Shown here piece after piece: positions 1 through 5,055 of a DNA stretch of 7,739 nt (position 1 is its first letter; each line of letters begins with the position of its first letter). The notes below the pieces were generated by a model. The model worked only from the letters and a program-made list of their open reading frames with translations. It ran no database searches and was not told the origin of the DNA. The stretch comes from Chloroflexota bacterium (GTDB taxonomy: Bacteria > Cyanobacteriota > Vampirovibrionia > Obscuribacterales > Obscuribacteraceae). The position numbers and the translations under genes are program-made. The stretch covers positions 1-7,739 of the forward strand of contig SBAT01000121.1 of assembly GCA_005240105.1 (NCBI GenBank), read 5' to 3'.

Positions 1-1
1 G

Positions 2-433
2 CTCTGGCTTCTCACTACAATTGGTGGCGTCAGCGACTTAGCAATTCTCATTGCTGCGCTGCTGCACGACACCATTGAAGACACCGCCACGACCCGGAAC
101 CAAATTGAAAAACTCTTCGGCATTACCGTACTCGCCTACGTGCTTGAGTGCACAGACGACAAAAGCCTGCCCAAGAAAGTCCGCAAGAAAAAACAAATCG
201 AAAACGCCCCTCACAAATCTACCGGCGCCAAGCTGATCAAACTTGCCGACAAGATTAGCAACGTAGCAGACATGATCCATAACCGACCGAAAGGCTGGAC
301 AGTCAAGCGTGTCAACAAGTACTTCGACTGGGCAGAACAAGTCGTCGCCGGACTCCGCGGAGTCAACGCACCACTTGAAGCGCACTTCGACAACACTCTC
401 GCTCAAGCCCGAGCAAAGTACCACCAAAACTAA
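2..433 (+). CDS. MESH1-like (p)ppGpp hydrolase, HD domain, 5'-truncated by window edge
   Basis: The reading frame is open from base 2 and gives about 143 residues up to the TAA at 431-433. It carries hallmarks of SpoT-type HD hydrolases: the HD pair and downstream ED of LLHDTIED (codons at 65-82), then TDDKSLPK, a basic stretch, APHKS, and KLADKISN with the metal-binding Asp at 248-250. The C-terminal GW..KRV..YFDWAEQVV segment is typical of the small single-domain MESH1 proteins (about 180 residues). Those proteins remove the 3'-pyrophosphate of (p)ppGpp with Mn2+ in the cytosol. No synthetase, TGS or ACT domain follows, so this is a small alarmone hydrolase and not a full Rel/SpoT. The missing 30-40 N-terminal residues would hold the first metal-binding His. 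An NADPH phosphatase role is known for animal MESH1 and cannot be judged here. The next gene starts 12 bases after the stop. Confidence 0.9.
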   Translation, partial: LWLLTTIGGVSDLAILIAALLHDTIEDTATTRNQIEKLFGITVLAYVLECTDDKSLPKKVRKKKQIENAPHKSTGAKLIKLADKISNVADMIHNRPKGWTVKRVNKYFDWAEQVVAGLRGVNAPLEAHFDNTLAQARAKYHQN

Positions 434-445
434 AAGGAGATGACA

Positions 446-952
446 ATGAGTACTCAAGATGAGTCCAAACGACGAAAGCGCCAGAACCAAATTCAGGCGC
501 TAATAGTCAACTTCGACAAGAAGTATTCCGCACCCAAGCCAGCAAACTGGGCGAAGCTATGCGAAAACATGCGGCGGAAAGCAAGAAAGATGACACCGGC
601 GTTGCTTGAAGAAGTAATTGCCTTCAAGCGTCCGGACCTATTGCAAAGACTAATCGGGAAAGCAGATATGCCAGACGGTGAGCTCTTGCCCATCGACTAT
701 TTCCTGGGCGAAACCATCGTCGACAACGGTGAACGCATAAGAATAGAAGGCATTCGCATCGAAGACATCGAAGGAGGAAAAACCACAATCAACTCAACTT
801 TCCGAGACGAAGACCTGGAACCCCTGGCTTACGCCATCGCCTACGTCCTCGCCGGCCGCAAGGTTGCCGACATGATACCTACATACCGCAATCCAAAGAT
901 TTCCGAAAACAACCAATTGCAAATGAACACAAACGCGCCCGCTAAGAAATAA
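446..952 (+). CDS. Hypothetical protein, 168 aa, basic N-terminus
   Basis: I do not recognise this protein. The ATG at 446 is chosen because AAGGAG at 434-439 stands 6 bases before it. The in-frame ATG at 440 overlaps that SD and would give only two extra residues. The first 25 residues are highly charged and basic (DESKRRKRQNQ), and a second basic run (MRRKARKM) lies near residue 45. This could suit nucleic-acid contact, but no helix-turn-helix or zinc motif is visible. The middle part has an LPIDYFLGETIVDNGERIRIEG segment with alternating acidic and hydrophobic residues. A weakly hydrophobic helix (LAYAIAYVLAG, about residue 130) follows, which is too short to be a membrane span. The tail is Asn/Lys-rich. 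It sits 12 bases after the HD hydrolase stop and is probably co-transcribed with it. A soluble cytosolic protein is the best guess. Confidence 0.75.
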   Translation: MSTQDESKRRKRQNQIQALIVNFDKKYSAPKPANWAKLCENMRRKARKMTPALLEEVIAFKRPDLLQRLIGKADMPDGELLPIDYFLGETIVDNGERIRIEGIRIEDIEGGKTTINSTFRDEDLEPLAYAIAYVLAGRKVADMIPTYRNPKISENNQLQMNTNAPAKK

Positions 953-975
953 CCCCGCGCGCCTGATACATCAAC

Positions 976-1032
976 ATCACCGTTGCCCATCACTGCCCGA
1001 TTCATCGCCGCAGTCTTGGGCAACCCTGTGAT
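976..1032 (+). other. Imperfect hairpin after the 446 gene
   Basis: ATCAC-c-GTTGCCCA (976-989) is complementary to TGGGCAAC-cct-GTGAT (1017-1032). The result is an 8-pair perfect core, a small bulge and 5 outer pairs, with a 27-base loop. No T-run follows, so it is not a standard intrinsic terminator. It could be an mRNA 3'-end structure or part of the adjoining palindromic element. Confidence 0.5.
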
Positions 1033-1043
1033 GCCGACCACCC

Positions 1044-1181
1044 TTTGTCATCTCGACCGAAGCCGCTTTGCGGCGAAGTGGAGAGATCTTCCCCAACGAA
1101 TCAGTGAACGTCGATGCATCAGCGTTCGTCTAATCCTTGCGGAAGATCTCTCCACTCGCTTCGCTCGGTCGAGATGACAAA
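1044..1181. repeat. Palindromic intergenic element A, MITE-like, 138 bp
   Basis: The left arm starts TTTGTCATCTCGACCGA and, after an internal block, continues AGTGGAGAGATCTTCC. The right arm (1141-1181) is the reverse complement of both segments. The left arm has a 16-base block (itself a GCCGC-ttt-GCGGC hairpin) where the right arm has 8 bases, which explains the 8-base asymmetry around the central GATGCATC (1113-1120). The centre also pairs as GAACG with CGTTC. The whole element can fold into one long hairpin. Its inner right half (GTTCGTCTAATCC, 1124-1136) matches element B (GTTCGCCTGATCC), so they belong to one family. It encodes no convincing protein and has no clear target-site duplication. 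Confidence 0.85.
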
Positions 1182-1239
1182 ACAAAGACACAACCAACAC
1201 AACAACAACAAGTACAACAGCCAAGGAGGCTACACAACT
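1182..1239 (+). promoter_or_regulatory. CA-rich leader and SD for the 1240 gene
   Basis: About 40 bases made almost only of A and C, with repeated CAA triplets, lie between element A and AAGGAGG at 1223-1229. Such a stretch is expected to stay single-stranded next to a strong hairpin and so keep the SD open. The SD is 10 bases before the ATG at 1240 and fixes that start. Confidence 0.6.
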
Positions 1240-1842
1240 ATGATTATCGAATTCGCATTCGCCTTCGTCTCCCTCATTATCATGTGCTGCGCATTCCACT
1301 CGCGCATGACCCGCGACCAAGCCAATCTCACCGACGACGTCCTAACCTCAGAACAAGAATTCCACGCCCTCATCACCCAAATCGAAGCTCAAATCACCCT
1401 CGGACTCTTCGGCATCGCCCGCGAAACATGCGCCAAAGCCTTCGCTACGCTAACCGCCGCTCGCCTAAACCGCAAGACCACATACGCACAAGTCTTAGCT
1501 GACCTACAGCAACTAGACAAATACATCCACGAACTCGAATTCGAAAGCGAAGCCCTCCCACTCTATCGTGAGCTGAAAGCAAGCCTGAAGAACGCGCTCG
1601 GAGACAAGCACGATCTCACCTGGCACGCCAAAAAGCAAACAAAGCAACTACACAACTTGACCCATGCCAGCACCGAGCCAACCTGGTTCGATGCTCTCAT
1701 CGGCCGAAACATCCGCGAACTAGTGCCCATGCTCGTCGGCGAAACCGTCTACGACCAATGCCGCCAAATCGCATCCTGGACCCGGGAGATGTGCACAACA
1801 TCCGAACCCTGCTACGCCACCCGCGTCATCACCAAACGTTGA
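1240..1842 (+). CDS. Hypothetical membrane-anchored protein, 200 aa
   Basis: I do not recognise this protein. The start at 1240 follows AAGGAGG at 1223-1229. An in-frame ATG at 1114 lies inside palindromic element A and has no SD, so it is rejected. Residues 3-20 (FAFAFVSLIIMCCAF) form one membrane helix with a Cys pair at its inner end. It is followed by HSRMTR, and the positive charges after the helix predict that the rest faces the cytoplasm. Residues 30-160 are mostly helical, with long Ala/Leu/Glu-rich stretches such as LADLQQLDKYIHELEFESEA, suggesting a helical bundle or coiled coil. Near the C-terminus, IRELVPMLVGETVYDQ precedes an MCTTSEPC segment with two cysteines. A single-pass anchored helical scaffold is the most I would infer. 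It is isolated from its neighbours by palindromic elements on both sides. Confidence 0.75.
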   Translation: MIIEFAFAFVSLIIMCCAFHSRMTRDQANLTDDVLTSEQEFHALITQIEAQITLGLFGIARETCAKAFATLTAARLNRKTTYAQVLADLQQLDKYIHELEFESEALPLYRELKASLKNALGDKHDLTWHAKKQTKQLHNLTHASTEPTWFDALIGRNIRELVPMLVGETVYDQCRQIASWTREMCTTSEPCYATRVITKR

Positions 1843-1892
1843 CGCGATCGTAGCCCAACAACGTCCACAACTTATTGTCATCCCCTCTCCCC

Positions 1893-2010
1893 TTGTCATT
1901 CCGAGCAAAGCGAGGAATCTACCGTAACGCATCGAGCAACGTCAACAAACCGACGTTCGCCTGATCCTCGCGGCAGATTCATCAGTCGCTTCGCTCCTTC
2001 TGAATGACAA
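1893..2010. repeat. Palindromic intergenic element B, about 118 bp
   Basis: The left end TTGTCATTC (1893-1901), followed inward by GAATCTaCCG, is matched in inverse by CGGcAGATTC and GAATGACAA (2002-2010) at the right end. The arms between these blocks are diverged. The centre pairs as AACGTC with GACGTT over an 8-base loop. The inner right half is similar to that of element A (GTTCGCCTGATCC against GTTCGTCTAATCC, then GCGG.AGAT). A stray TTGTCAT at 1875-1881 may be a further fragment. It lies wholly in the gap between the 1240 and 2054 genes. I see nothing else in that gap beyond the RBS. Confidence 0.75.
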
Positions 2011-2053
2011 ACCACCTTCAACAACTCCAATTCCCAACCAAAGCGAGGTCTCA

Positions 2054-2356
2054 ATGAGCTATTTCGATTCCAACCTTCAACCCAAAAGCAAAGAACATCC
2101 TCTCGCTGGTCTCCTCGGCATCAGGCTCGCAGGATTTACTGGCGGACTGAATGAACCCGTCCAAGGCGATCCAAACAGAGAATACCCACTTCCCAACGAC
2201 GGCAACCCAAGCGACTACGGCGCCGGCATTTCTCAAGAAGAAGCACAACGCTACAGTCACCGTTCCAGCAGCTACGAACGCTGGCCCGATCAATACAAAG
2301 ACCAAAGCCTAACCGTAAGCGAGCAAAACTGCTTCGGCGAAGACTGGGGCGAATAA
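2054..2356 (+). CDS. Hypothetical hydrophilic protein, 100 aa
   Basis: I do not recognise this protein. The ATG at 2054 follows a modest SD (GAGG, 2045-2048, 5 bases away), the weakest in the window. The protein has no membrane segment and looks poorly ordered. It is rich in Gly, Pro, Asn, Ser and Tyr, with PLPNDGNPSDYGAGISQEEA in the middle and SSSYERWPDQYKDQ after it. The only hydrophobic patch is LAGLLGIRLAGFTGG (about residues 17-31). The end is acidic (CFGEDWGE). It ends 28 bases before the 2385 gene, whose SD lies in the gap, so the two are probably on one transcript. It could be a small disordered partner or adaptor of a neighbouring protein, but nothing in the sequence proves this. 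Confidence 0.65.
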   Translation: MSYFDSNLQPKSKEHPLAGLLGIRLAGFTGGLNEPVQGDPNREYPLPNDGNPSDYGAGISQEEAQRYSHRSSSYERWPDQYKDQSLTVSEQNCFGEDWGE

Positions 2357-2368
2357 CTCACACACACC

Positions 2369-2384
2369 AAAGGAGGTGACGCAC
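2369..2384 (+). promoter_or_regulatory. Very strong SD that fixes the start at 2385
   Basis: AAAGGAGGTGA (2369-2379) is a near-complete match to the 16S rRNA anti-SD. It stands 8 bases (counted from GGAGG) before the ATG at 2385. An upstream in-frame GTG at 2376 is part of this SD and cannot be the start. The leader before it is CA-rich. Bases around this SD closely resemble 4112-4131 (see the terminator at 4118). Confidence 0.8.
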
Positions 2385-2849
2385 ATGCAGCACTCATCAG
2401 CGCTGCCGTTTGAGTTGAAGTATTTCGATACATACGTAGATGCGAAAGGAAACAACTCAACCGAACAACTTGCAACATACGGACATAACTATCTAGAAAC
2501 TTACATTGAACCAATGCTTCAAGAGACCGAAGAATCGCTCAACTTGTTGATGGGACGTACAAGCCAATATCAATATCGAGATATTTGCCATACAAAAGAG
2601 TGGGACTATCGGCACTACCGAACCATCAAAGAAAACATTGCCACGCTGTCAATCGGCATCAAAGCCAACAGCAGCCTACGCAAGAATGCAACCCACTCAG
2701 CAGACAACCATATGACCTTTGACGAGCTACACCAGCTCATCAAACAAATGTGGACAAACCATAGCGAGCTCCTGGAGCTCACCAACCGGCTTTTGGACAG
2801 AATCGACTGTTTCGAAGACTGGTTAACCAATCGCGATAACAATCACTAA
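2385..2849 (+). CDS. Hypothetical soluble helical protein, 154 aa
   Basis: I do not recognise this protein. The start is set by AAAGGAGGTGA just upstream. The protein is hydrophilic, with no signal peptide or membrane helix, and rich in Thr, Asn, His and Tyr. The segment from about residue 20 (EQLATYGHNYLETYIEPMLQETEESLNLLMG) and the C-terminal part from about residue 105 (FDELHQLIKQMWTNHSELLE, then LTNRLLDRIDCFEDWL) look like long amphipathic helices. A Tyr/Arg-rich link (YQYRDICHTKEWDYRHYRT) joins them. A small helical bundle or coiled-coil protein is a fair structural guess, but I can assign no function. It is followed after 21 bases by the 2871 gene, and the two are probably co-transcribed. 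Confidence 0.75.
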   Translation: MQHSSALPFELKYFDTYVDAKGNNSTEQLATYGHNYLETYIEPMLQETEESLNLLMGRTSQYQYRDICHTKEWDYRHYRTIKENIATLSIGIKANSSLRKNATHSADNHMTFDELHQLIKQMWTNHSELLELTNRLLDRIDCFEDWLTNRDNNH

Positions 2850-2870
2850 CAACTCAAAGGAGTTAATCAA

Positions 2871-3599
2871 ATGCAACCCACGATCGAAACACAACTGAAT
2901 ACCGCTCGCCCCCAACTCATGGAAGCTTTGATGCCCAACGGCTTCAAAACAACCGAATATCGCTCCTCAGGATGCAACGGCAACGCAAGCCTGACGATAA
3001 CGATGGTCGACGCGTCGGTCAAGCCGCTACGCACGCTTAGCGTGACCATAACCGACATTTGCGACGAGGACTCAGTCAGACGACTCGTCAAAGTGTCCTA
3101 CAGCTTAACCGAAACAACCGTCCACAACGATGGCTCGGTAGCAACAAGAGAGCGCCTGCACGGATCAGCCAACCACGAGTTGACAGCATACGAAAGATGC
3201 AAGTACAACAGCGGAGAGTTCCTTACATCCAGCAATGGAATCGAGATCCTCTCGCAGGTTCGAATCTGCATACAAAACCGTTGCAAGGCTCTGGATTTGC
3301 TCGCCCGCGCTGACAAATTGGTCCAAACCGCCCACCTCATTCTAAAAGCGGACAAAGATCAGCACCGTACCCTGCTCGACGCGGACCAGCGACAGGACCT
3401 GTGTAAGTGGCTCGCAAAACGTGGTTCTCTGCCCGAGCCAAAACTCGAAAGCTGGATCAACAACGGCAAAAAGCTGCAGCGGAAGCCACTGTTCGTTATC
3501 GACAGCCAGGCAAAATCCGCAGCGATAAAGGAGAGAGCAACCTACGCCCAACTCCAGCAGCTCATCAACAAGTTCGCGCCCGTACGTAGCGCTTCGTAG
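2871..3599 (+). CDS. Hypothetical two-part protein, 242 aa
   Basis: I do not recognise this protein. AAAGGAG at 2856-2862 stands 8 bases before the ATG. The first 100 residues or so look beta-rich, with strands such as NASLTITMVDA, LRTLSVTITDI, RLVKVSYSLTETTV and a SVATRERLHGS segment, as in a small sandwich or barrel. Residues 125-180 are helical (ILSQVRICIQNRCKALDLLARADKLVQTAHLILKAD in two or three helices). The remainder is basic, with KLQRK and a final helix (TYAQLQQLINKF). There is no signal peptide or membrane span, and five cysteines are scattered with no metal-site spacing. The basic C-terminal half could bind nucleic acid or a partner. A terminator 32 bases past the stop (TAG, 3597-3599) closes the 2054-2385-2871 group. 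Confidence 0.75.
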   Translation: MQPTIETQLNTARPQLMEALMPNGFKTTEYRSSGCNGNASLTITMVDASVKPLRTLSVTITDICDEDSVRRLVKVSYSLTETTVHNDGSVATRERLHGSANHELTAYERCKYNSGEFLTSSNGIEILSQVRICIQNRCKALDLLARADKLVQTAHLILKADKDQHRTLLDADQRQDLCKWLAKRGSLPEPKLESWINNGKKLQRKPLFVIDSQAKSAAIKERATYAQLQQLINKFAPVRSAS

Positions 3600-3630
3600 G
3601 GACGCATTGCATGCGCCCACATCACCCCAC

Positions 3631-3665
3631 GGCTCCCGACATCGTAGTCGGGAGCCACTTTGTTT
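3631..3665 (+). terminator. Intrinsic terminator after the 2871 gene
   Basis: GGCTCCCGAC (3631-3640) and GTCGGGAGCC (3647-3656) form a perfect 10-pair GC-rich stem with a 6-base loop, followed by ACTTTGTTT. The SD of the next gene (TAGGAG, 3665-3670) starts at once after the T-rich tail. Any promoter for 3680 must therefore lie upstream of the terminator, or 3680 is read by leak-through. Confidence 0.85.
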
Positions 3666-3679
3666 AGGAGATAAAACAC

Positions 3680-4099
3680 ATGGACATCGACAAACGCATT
3701 GACTCTGTGATCAACCGTTTTGACGACCGGATTTATTCCGATCAGGACGACACGATCGGAGGCAATCACGCATTTGAAGAAATAGTCTCGTTCCTCAACT
3801 ATTGTCCGCAAAACATCGCCATGCTGGAAAGACTGTTTCCAGCATTGACGAAAGAATGTCCGCTCGGCACAAAGCGCACGCTCAAGCTGATCGCTGACAC
3901 AAATCTCTATAGCCCCGCACCAGACAACGTGTATTTCGTCGGCGACGAAGAATACGCTGGTGGCGACTGGCTGGTCATCGACCTGACCTTGCCTGAATCT
4001 GCAACAGATGAAGACATCAACACGGTGGCAACATTTGTTGAAACCTTCTCGCACTCACAAGGAGATTTCGGCGGCGTCATCGCAGTGGAAATCAACTAG
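3680..4099 (+). CDS. Hypothetical acidic protein, 139 aa
   Basis: I do not recognise this protein. The ATG follows TAGGAG (3665-3670) by 9 bases. The protein is strongly acidic, especially at the start (MDIDKRIDSVINRFDDRIYSD), with no membrane segment or signal peptide. Residues 30-75 look helical (FEEIVSFLNYCPQNIAMLERLF, then TKRTLKLIAD). The second half is more beta-like (NVYFVGDEEYAGGDWLVIDLTLP), with a closing helix (DEDINTVATFVETFS) and a strand (FGGVIAVEIN). Acidic, compact, alpha/beta proteins of this size are common among immunity or adaptor proteins, but I see no specific signature and make no such claim. It is bracketed by terminators on both sides and is therefore probably a single-gene unit. 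Confidence 0.75.
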   Translation: MDIDKRIDSVINRFDDRIYSDQDDTIGGNHAFEEIVSFLNYCPQNIAMLERLFPALTKECPLGTKRTLKLIADTNLYSPAPDNVYFVGDEEYAGGDWLVIDLTLPESATDEDINTVATFVETFSHSQGDFGGVIAVEIN

Positions 4100-4117
4100 C
4101 ACAACTCGACCACACCC

Positions 4118-4151
4118 AAAGGAGGAGACGCCTTACGGCATCTCCTCCTTT
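4118..4151 (+). terminator. SD-like hairpin terminator after the 3680 gene
   Basis: AAAGGAGGAGA (4118-4128) pairs perfectly with TCTCCTCCTTT (4141-4151). Inside, GCC pairs with GGC over a TTAC loop, with one c/a mismatch between the two stems. The T tail is short (TTT, shared with the stem), so this is a weaker terminator than the others. The left arm is a perfect SD and the right arm mimics the 16S anti-SD. No ATG follows the SD at a usable distance. The stop of the 3680 gene is 18 bases upstream. Confidence 0.75.
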
Positions 4152-4165
4152 GTCATGCTGAGCAA
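4149..4165. repeat. Fragment of a palindromic element end
   Basis: These 17 bases (TTTGTCATgCTGAGCAA) match the left end of element C at 4174-4190 except for one base. The match stops at AATACCCC. It is a solo end, overlapping the terminator by 3 bases, with no facing partner of its own. Confidence 0.55.
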
Positions 4166-4171
4166 TACCCC

Positions 4172-4282
4172 GTTTTGTCATTCTGAGCAAAGCGAAGAAT
4201 CTTCCAATAGCTGTCCGTAGTCCTCATTCAGGACTAGGTGACGGCGTTCAATGCTTGCTCACTGCGTTCGAAATGACAAAAC
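4172..4282. repeat. Palindromic intergenic element C, about 111 bp
   Basis: GTTTTGTCATT at 4172-4182 and AATGACAAAAC at 4272-4282 are exact inverted ends. The left arm continues CTGAGCAAAGCGAAGAATCT, the common form of this repeat type. The right arm has diverged (GAACGCAGTGAGC when read inverted). A separate perfect hairpin, TAGTCCT-cattc-AGGACTA, occupies 4218-4236 near the centre. It fills the gap before the 4313 gene and is followed only by a CA-rich leader and that gene's SD. Confidence 0.75.
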
Positions 4283-4312
4283 ACAACTCCCACACCACCC
4301 CGGAGGACCCGA

Positions 4313-4924
4313 ATGCACAAAACCCCTGATACCACCCTGGTGGTCATGAATATGACGCCGGCACATACAGTATTCATATTTCCACCAACGAAGTTGAATC
4401 TGTTCGATGCCATCACTTTCCAGCTTCAAAGCGCAATTCTTCAGCGGATACCGATCCTCCTGATAAATGATCATGACTGGTCAGTATCGGCAGAACTCAA
4501 TTGCGTTCATGAATTCATTGTTGCCACTCTCGCTGGTTATCAGCACAAGCACTTTGCCTACACACAAAACAGTGATCGATCAGCAACGGTGATAGACATC
4601 TGCAAAGCGCTCGGCTTCCCTCGGAAACGCTTTCCGTTATGCGGCACGTATACCAATCTTGCTATACGCGACACCGCAGTGAGTTTGGCACAAGCGCTGC
4701 CCGATTCTATTGTGGATGTGCAGCGTACAGCTTGCACATCCACAAATCCACACGAGGAATTCAGCGACTCTTTTTGGAATCGTTTCTCAGCGCCCAACGT
4801 AGTCATCACTCCGCAACCAGAGATTTATCCCTGGTCAGCTAGTGAAGACAACCAACCTCTTCGTTTTGTTGCCAAAGCCCGCGACCACAATCGCAGGAAC
4901 TACGGCGATCAAATTTCCCTCTAG
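4313..4924 (+). CDS. Isochorismatase-fold pseudoenzyme, 203 aa
   Basis: GGAGG at 4302-4306 stands 6 bases before the ATG. Aligning by eye with the hydrolase encoded at 6842, TTLVVMNMTP matches HVLLIIDMQP, CGTYTNLAIRDT matches TGVDANCCVIDT, and SDSFWNRFSAPNVVI matches NDESFWKKFSTLDNV. This shared order and the conserved SFW motif mark it as the same isochorismatase-like alpha/beta fold. The triad is gone: nucleophile Cys is Ala117 (of NLAI), catalytic Asp is Asn13, and catalytic Lys aligns with Thr84 of TQNSDRS. It should not hydrolyse by the family mechanism. A 30-residue C-terminal extension, basic at its end (RFVAKARDHNRR), is not in the 184-aa relative. There is no membrane segment. It may act as a regulatory or structural partner of its active paralogue. 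Decay is less likely because the frame and SD are intact. It follows element C. Confidence 0.75.
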   Translation: MHKTPDTTLVVMNMTPAHTVFIFPPTKLNLFDAITFQLQSAILQRIPILLINDHDWSVSAELNCVHEFIVATLAGYQHKHFAYTQNSDRSATVIDICKALGFPRKRFPLCGTYTNLAIRDTAVSLAQALPDSIVDVQRTACTSTNPHEEFSDSFWNRFSAPNVVITPQPEIYPWSASEDNQPLRFVAKARDHNRRNYGDQISL

Positions 4925-4929
4925 TCCAC

Positions 4930-4969
4930 TTTGTCATCTCGACCGAGCCGAAGGCGAGTGGAGAGATCT
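4930..4969. repeat. Half copy (D) of the palindromic element
   Basis: TTTGTCATCTCGACCGA followed by a short block and GAGTGGAGAGATCT reproduces the left arm of element A. No facing right arm is found before the next gene. The copy starts 5 bases after the stop of the 4313 gene. Confidence 0.75.
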
Positions 4970-4976
4970 ACCGCAC

Positions 4977-5014
4977 CGACTCGGAGTCCTCCTCGTAAGA
5001 CAAACTCCGAGTCG
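4977..5014 (+). other. Perfect 11-pair hairpin beside half element D
   Basis: CGACTCGGAGT (4977-4987) is exactly complementary to ACTCCGAGTCG (5004-5014), with a 16-base loop. No T-run follows (CACTACCACC). It takes the place where the right arm of a full element would be. It may be the element's inner hairpin, a transcript-end stabiliser, or a weak factor-dependent stop before the 5056 gene. Confidence 0.6.
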
Positions 5015-5055
5015 CACTACCACCAATCCCGACATTGACCCATAAGGAGAATTAC

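Noticed and set aside
440..445. Start at 440 for the 446 gene
   Set aside because: That ATG overlaps the SD itself, and the ATG at 446 has ideal spacing.
38..490. 150-codon open frame on the - strand
   Set aside because: It is antisense to the HD hydrolase, whose conserved motifs prove the + strand frame, and it has no SD or family likeness.
983..1177. 64-codon + strand frame between 952 and 1240
   Set aside because: It lies in the hairpin and palindromic element A, lacks an SD, and its residues only mirror the repeat.
1044..1181. Target-site duplication proving transposition of element A
   Set aside because: Flanking bases show no clear direct repeat beyond one or two bases, so I call it MITE-like only by its inverted arms.
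1114..1239. Longer N-terminus for the 1240 gene
   Set aside because: The earlier ATG is inside element A without an SD, while AAGGAGG precedes the ATG at 1240, which also opens directly into a membrane helix.
3542..4054. 170-codon open frame on the - strand
   Set aside because: It crosses the ends of two + strand genes and the terminator between them, and its product has no recognisable features.
1044..5014. CRISPR array or tandem repeat array from the recurring TTGTCAT blocks
   Set aside because: The copies are inverted-repeat elements of differing length, far apart and separated by genes, with no regular spacers.
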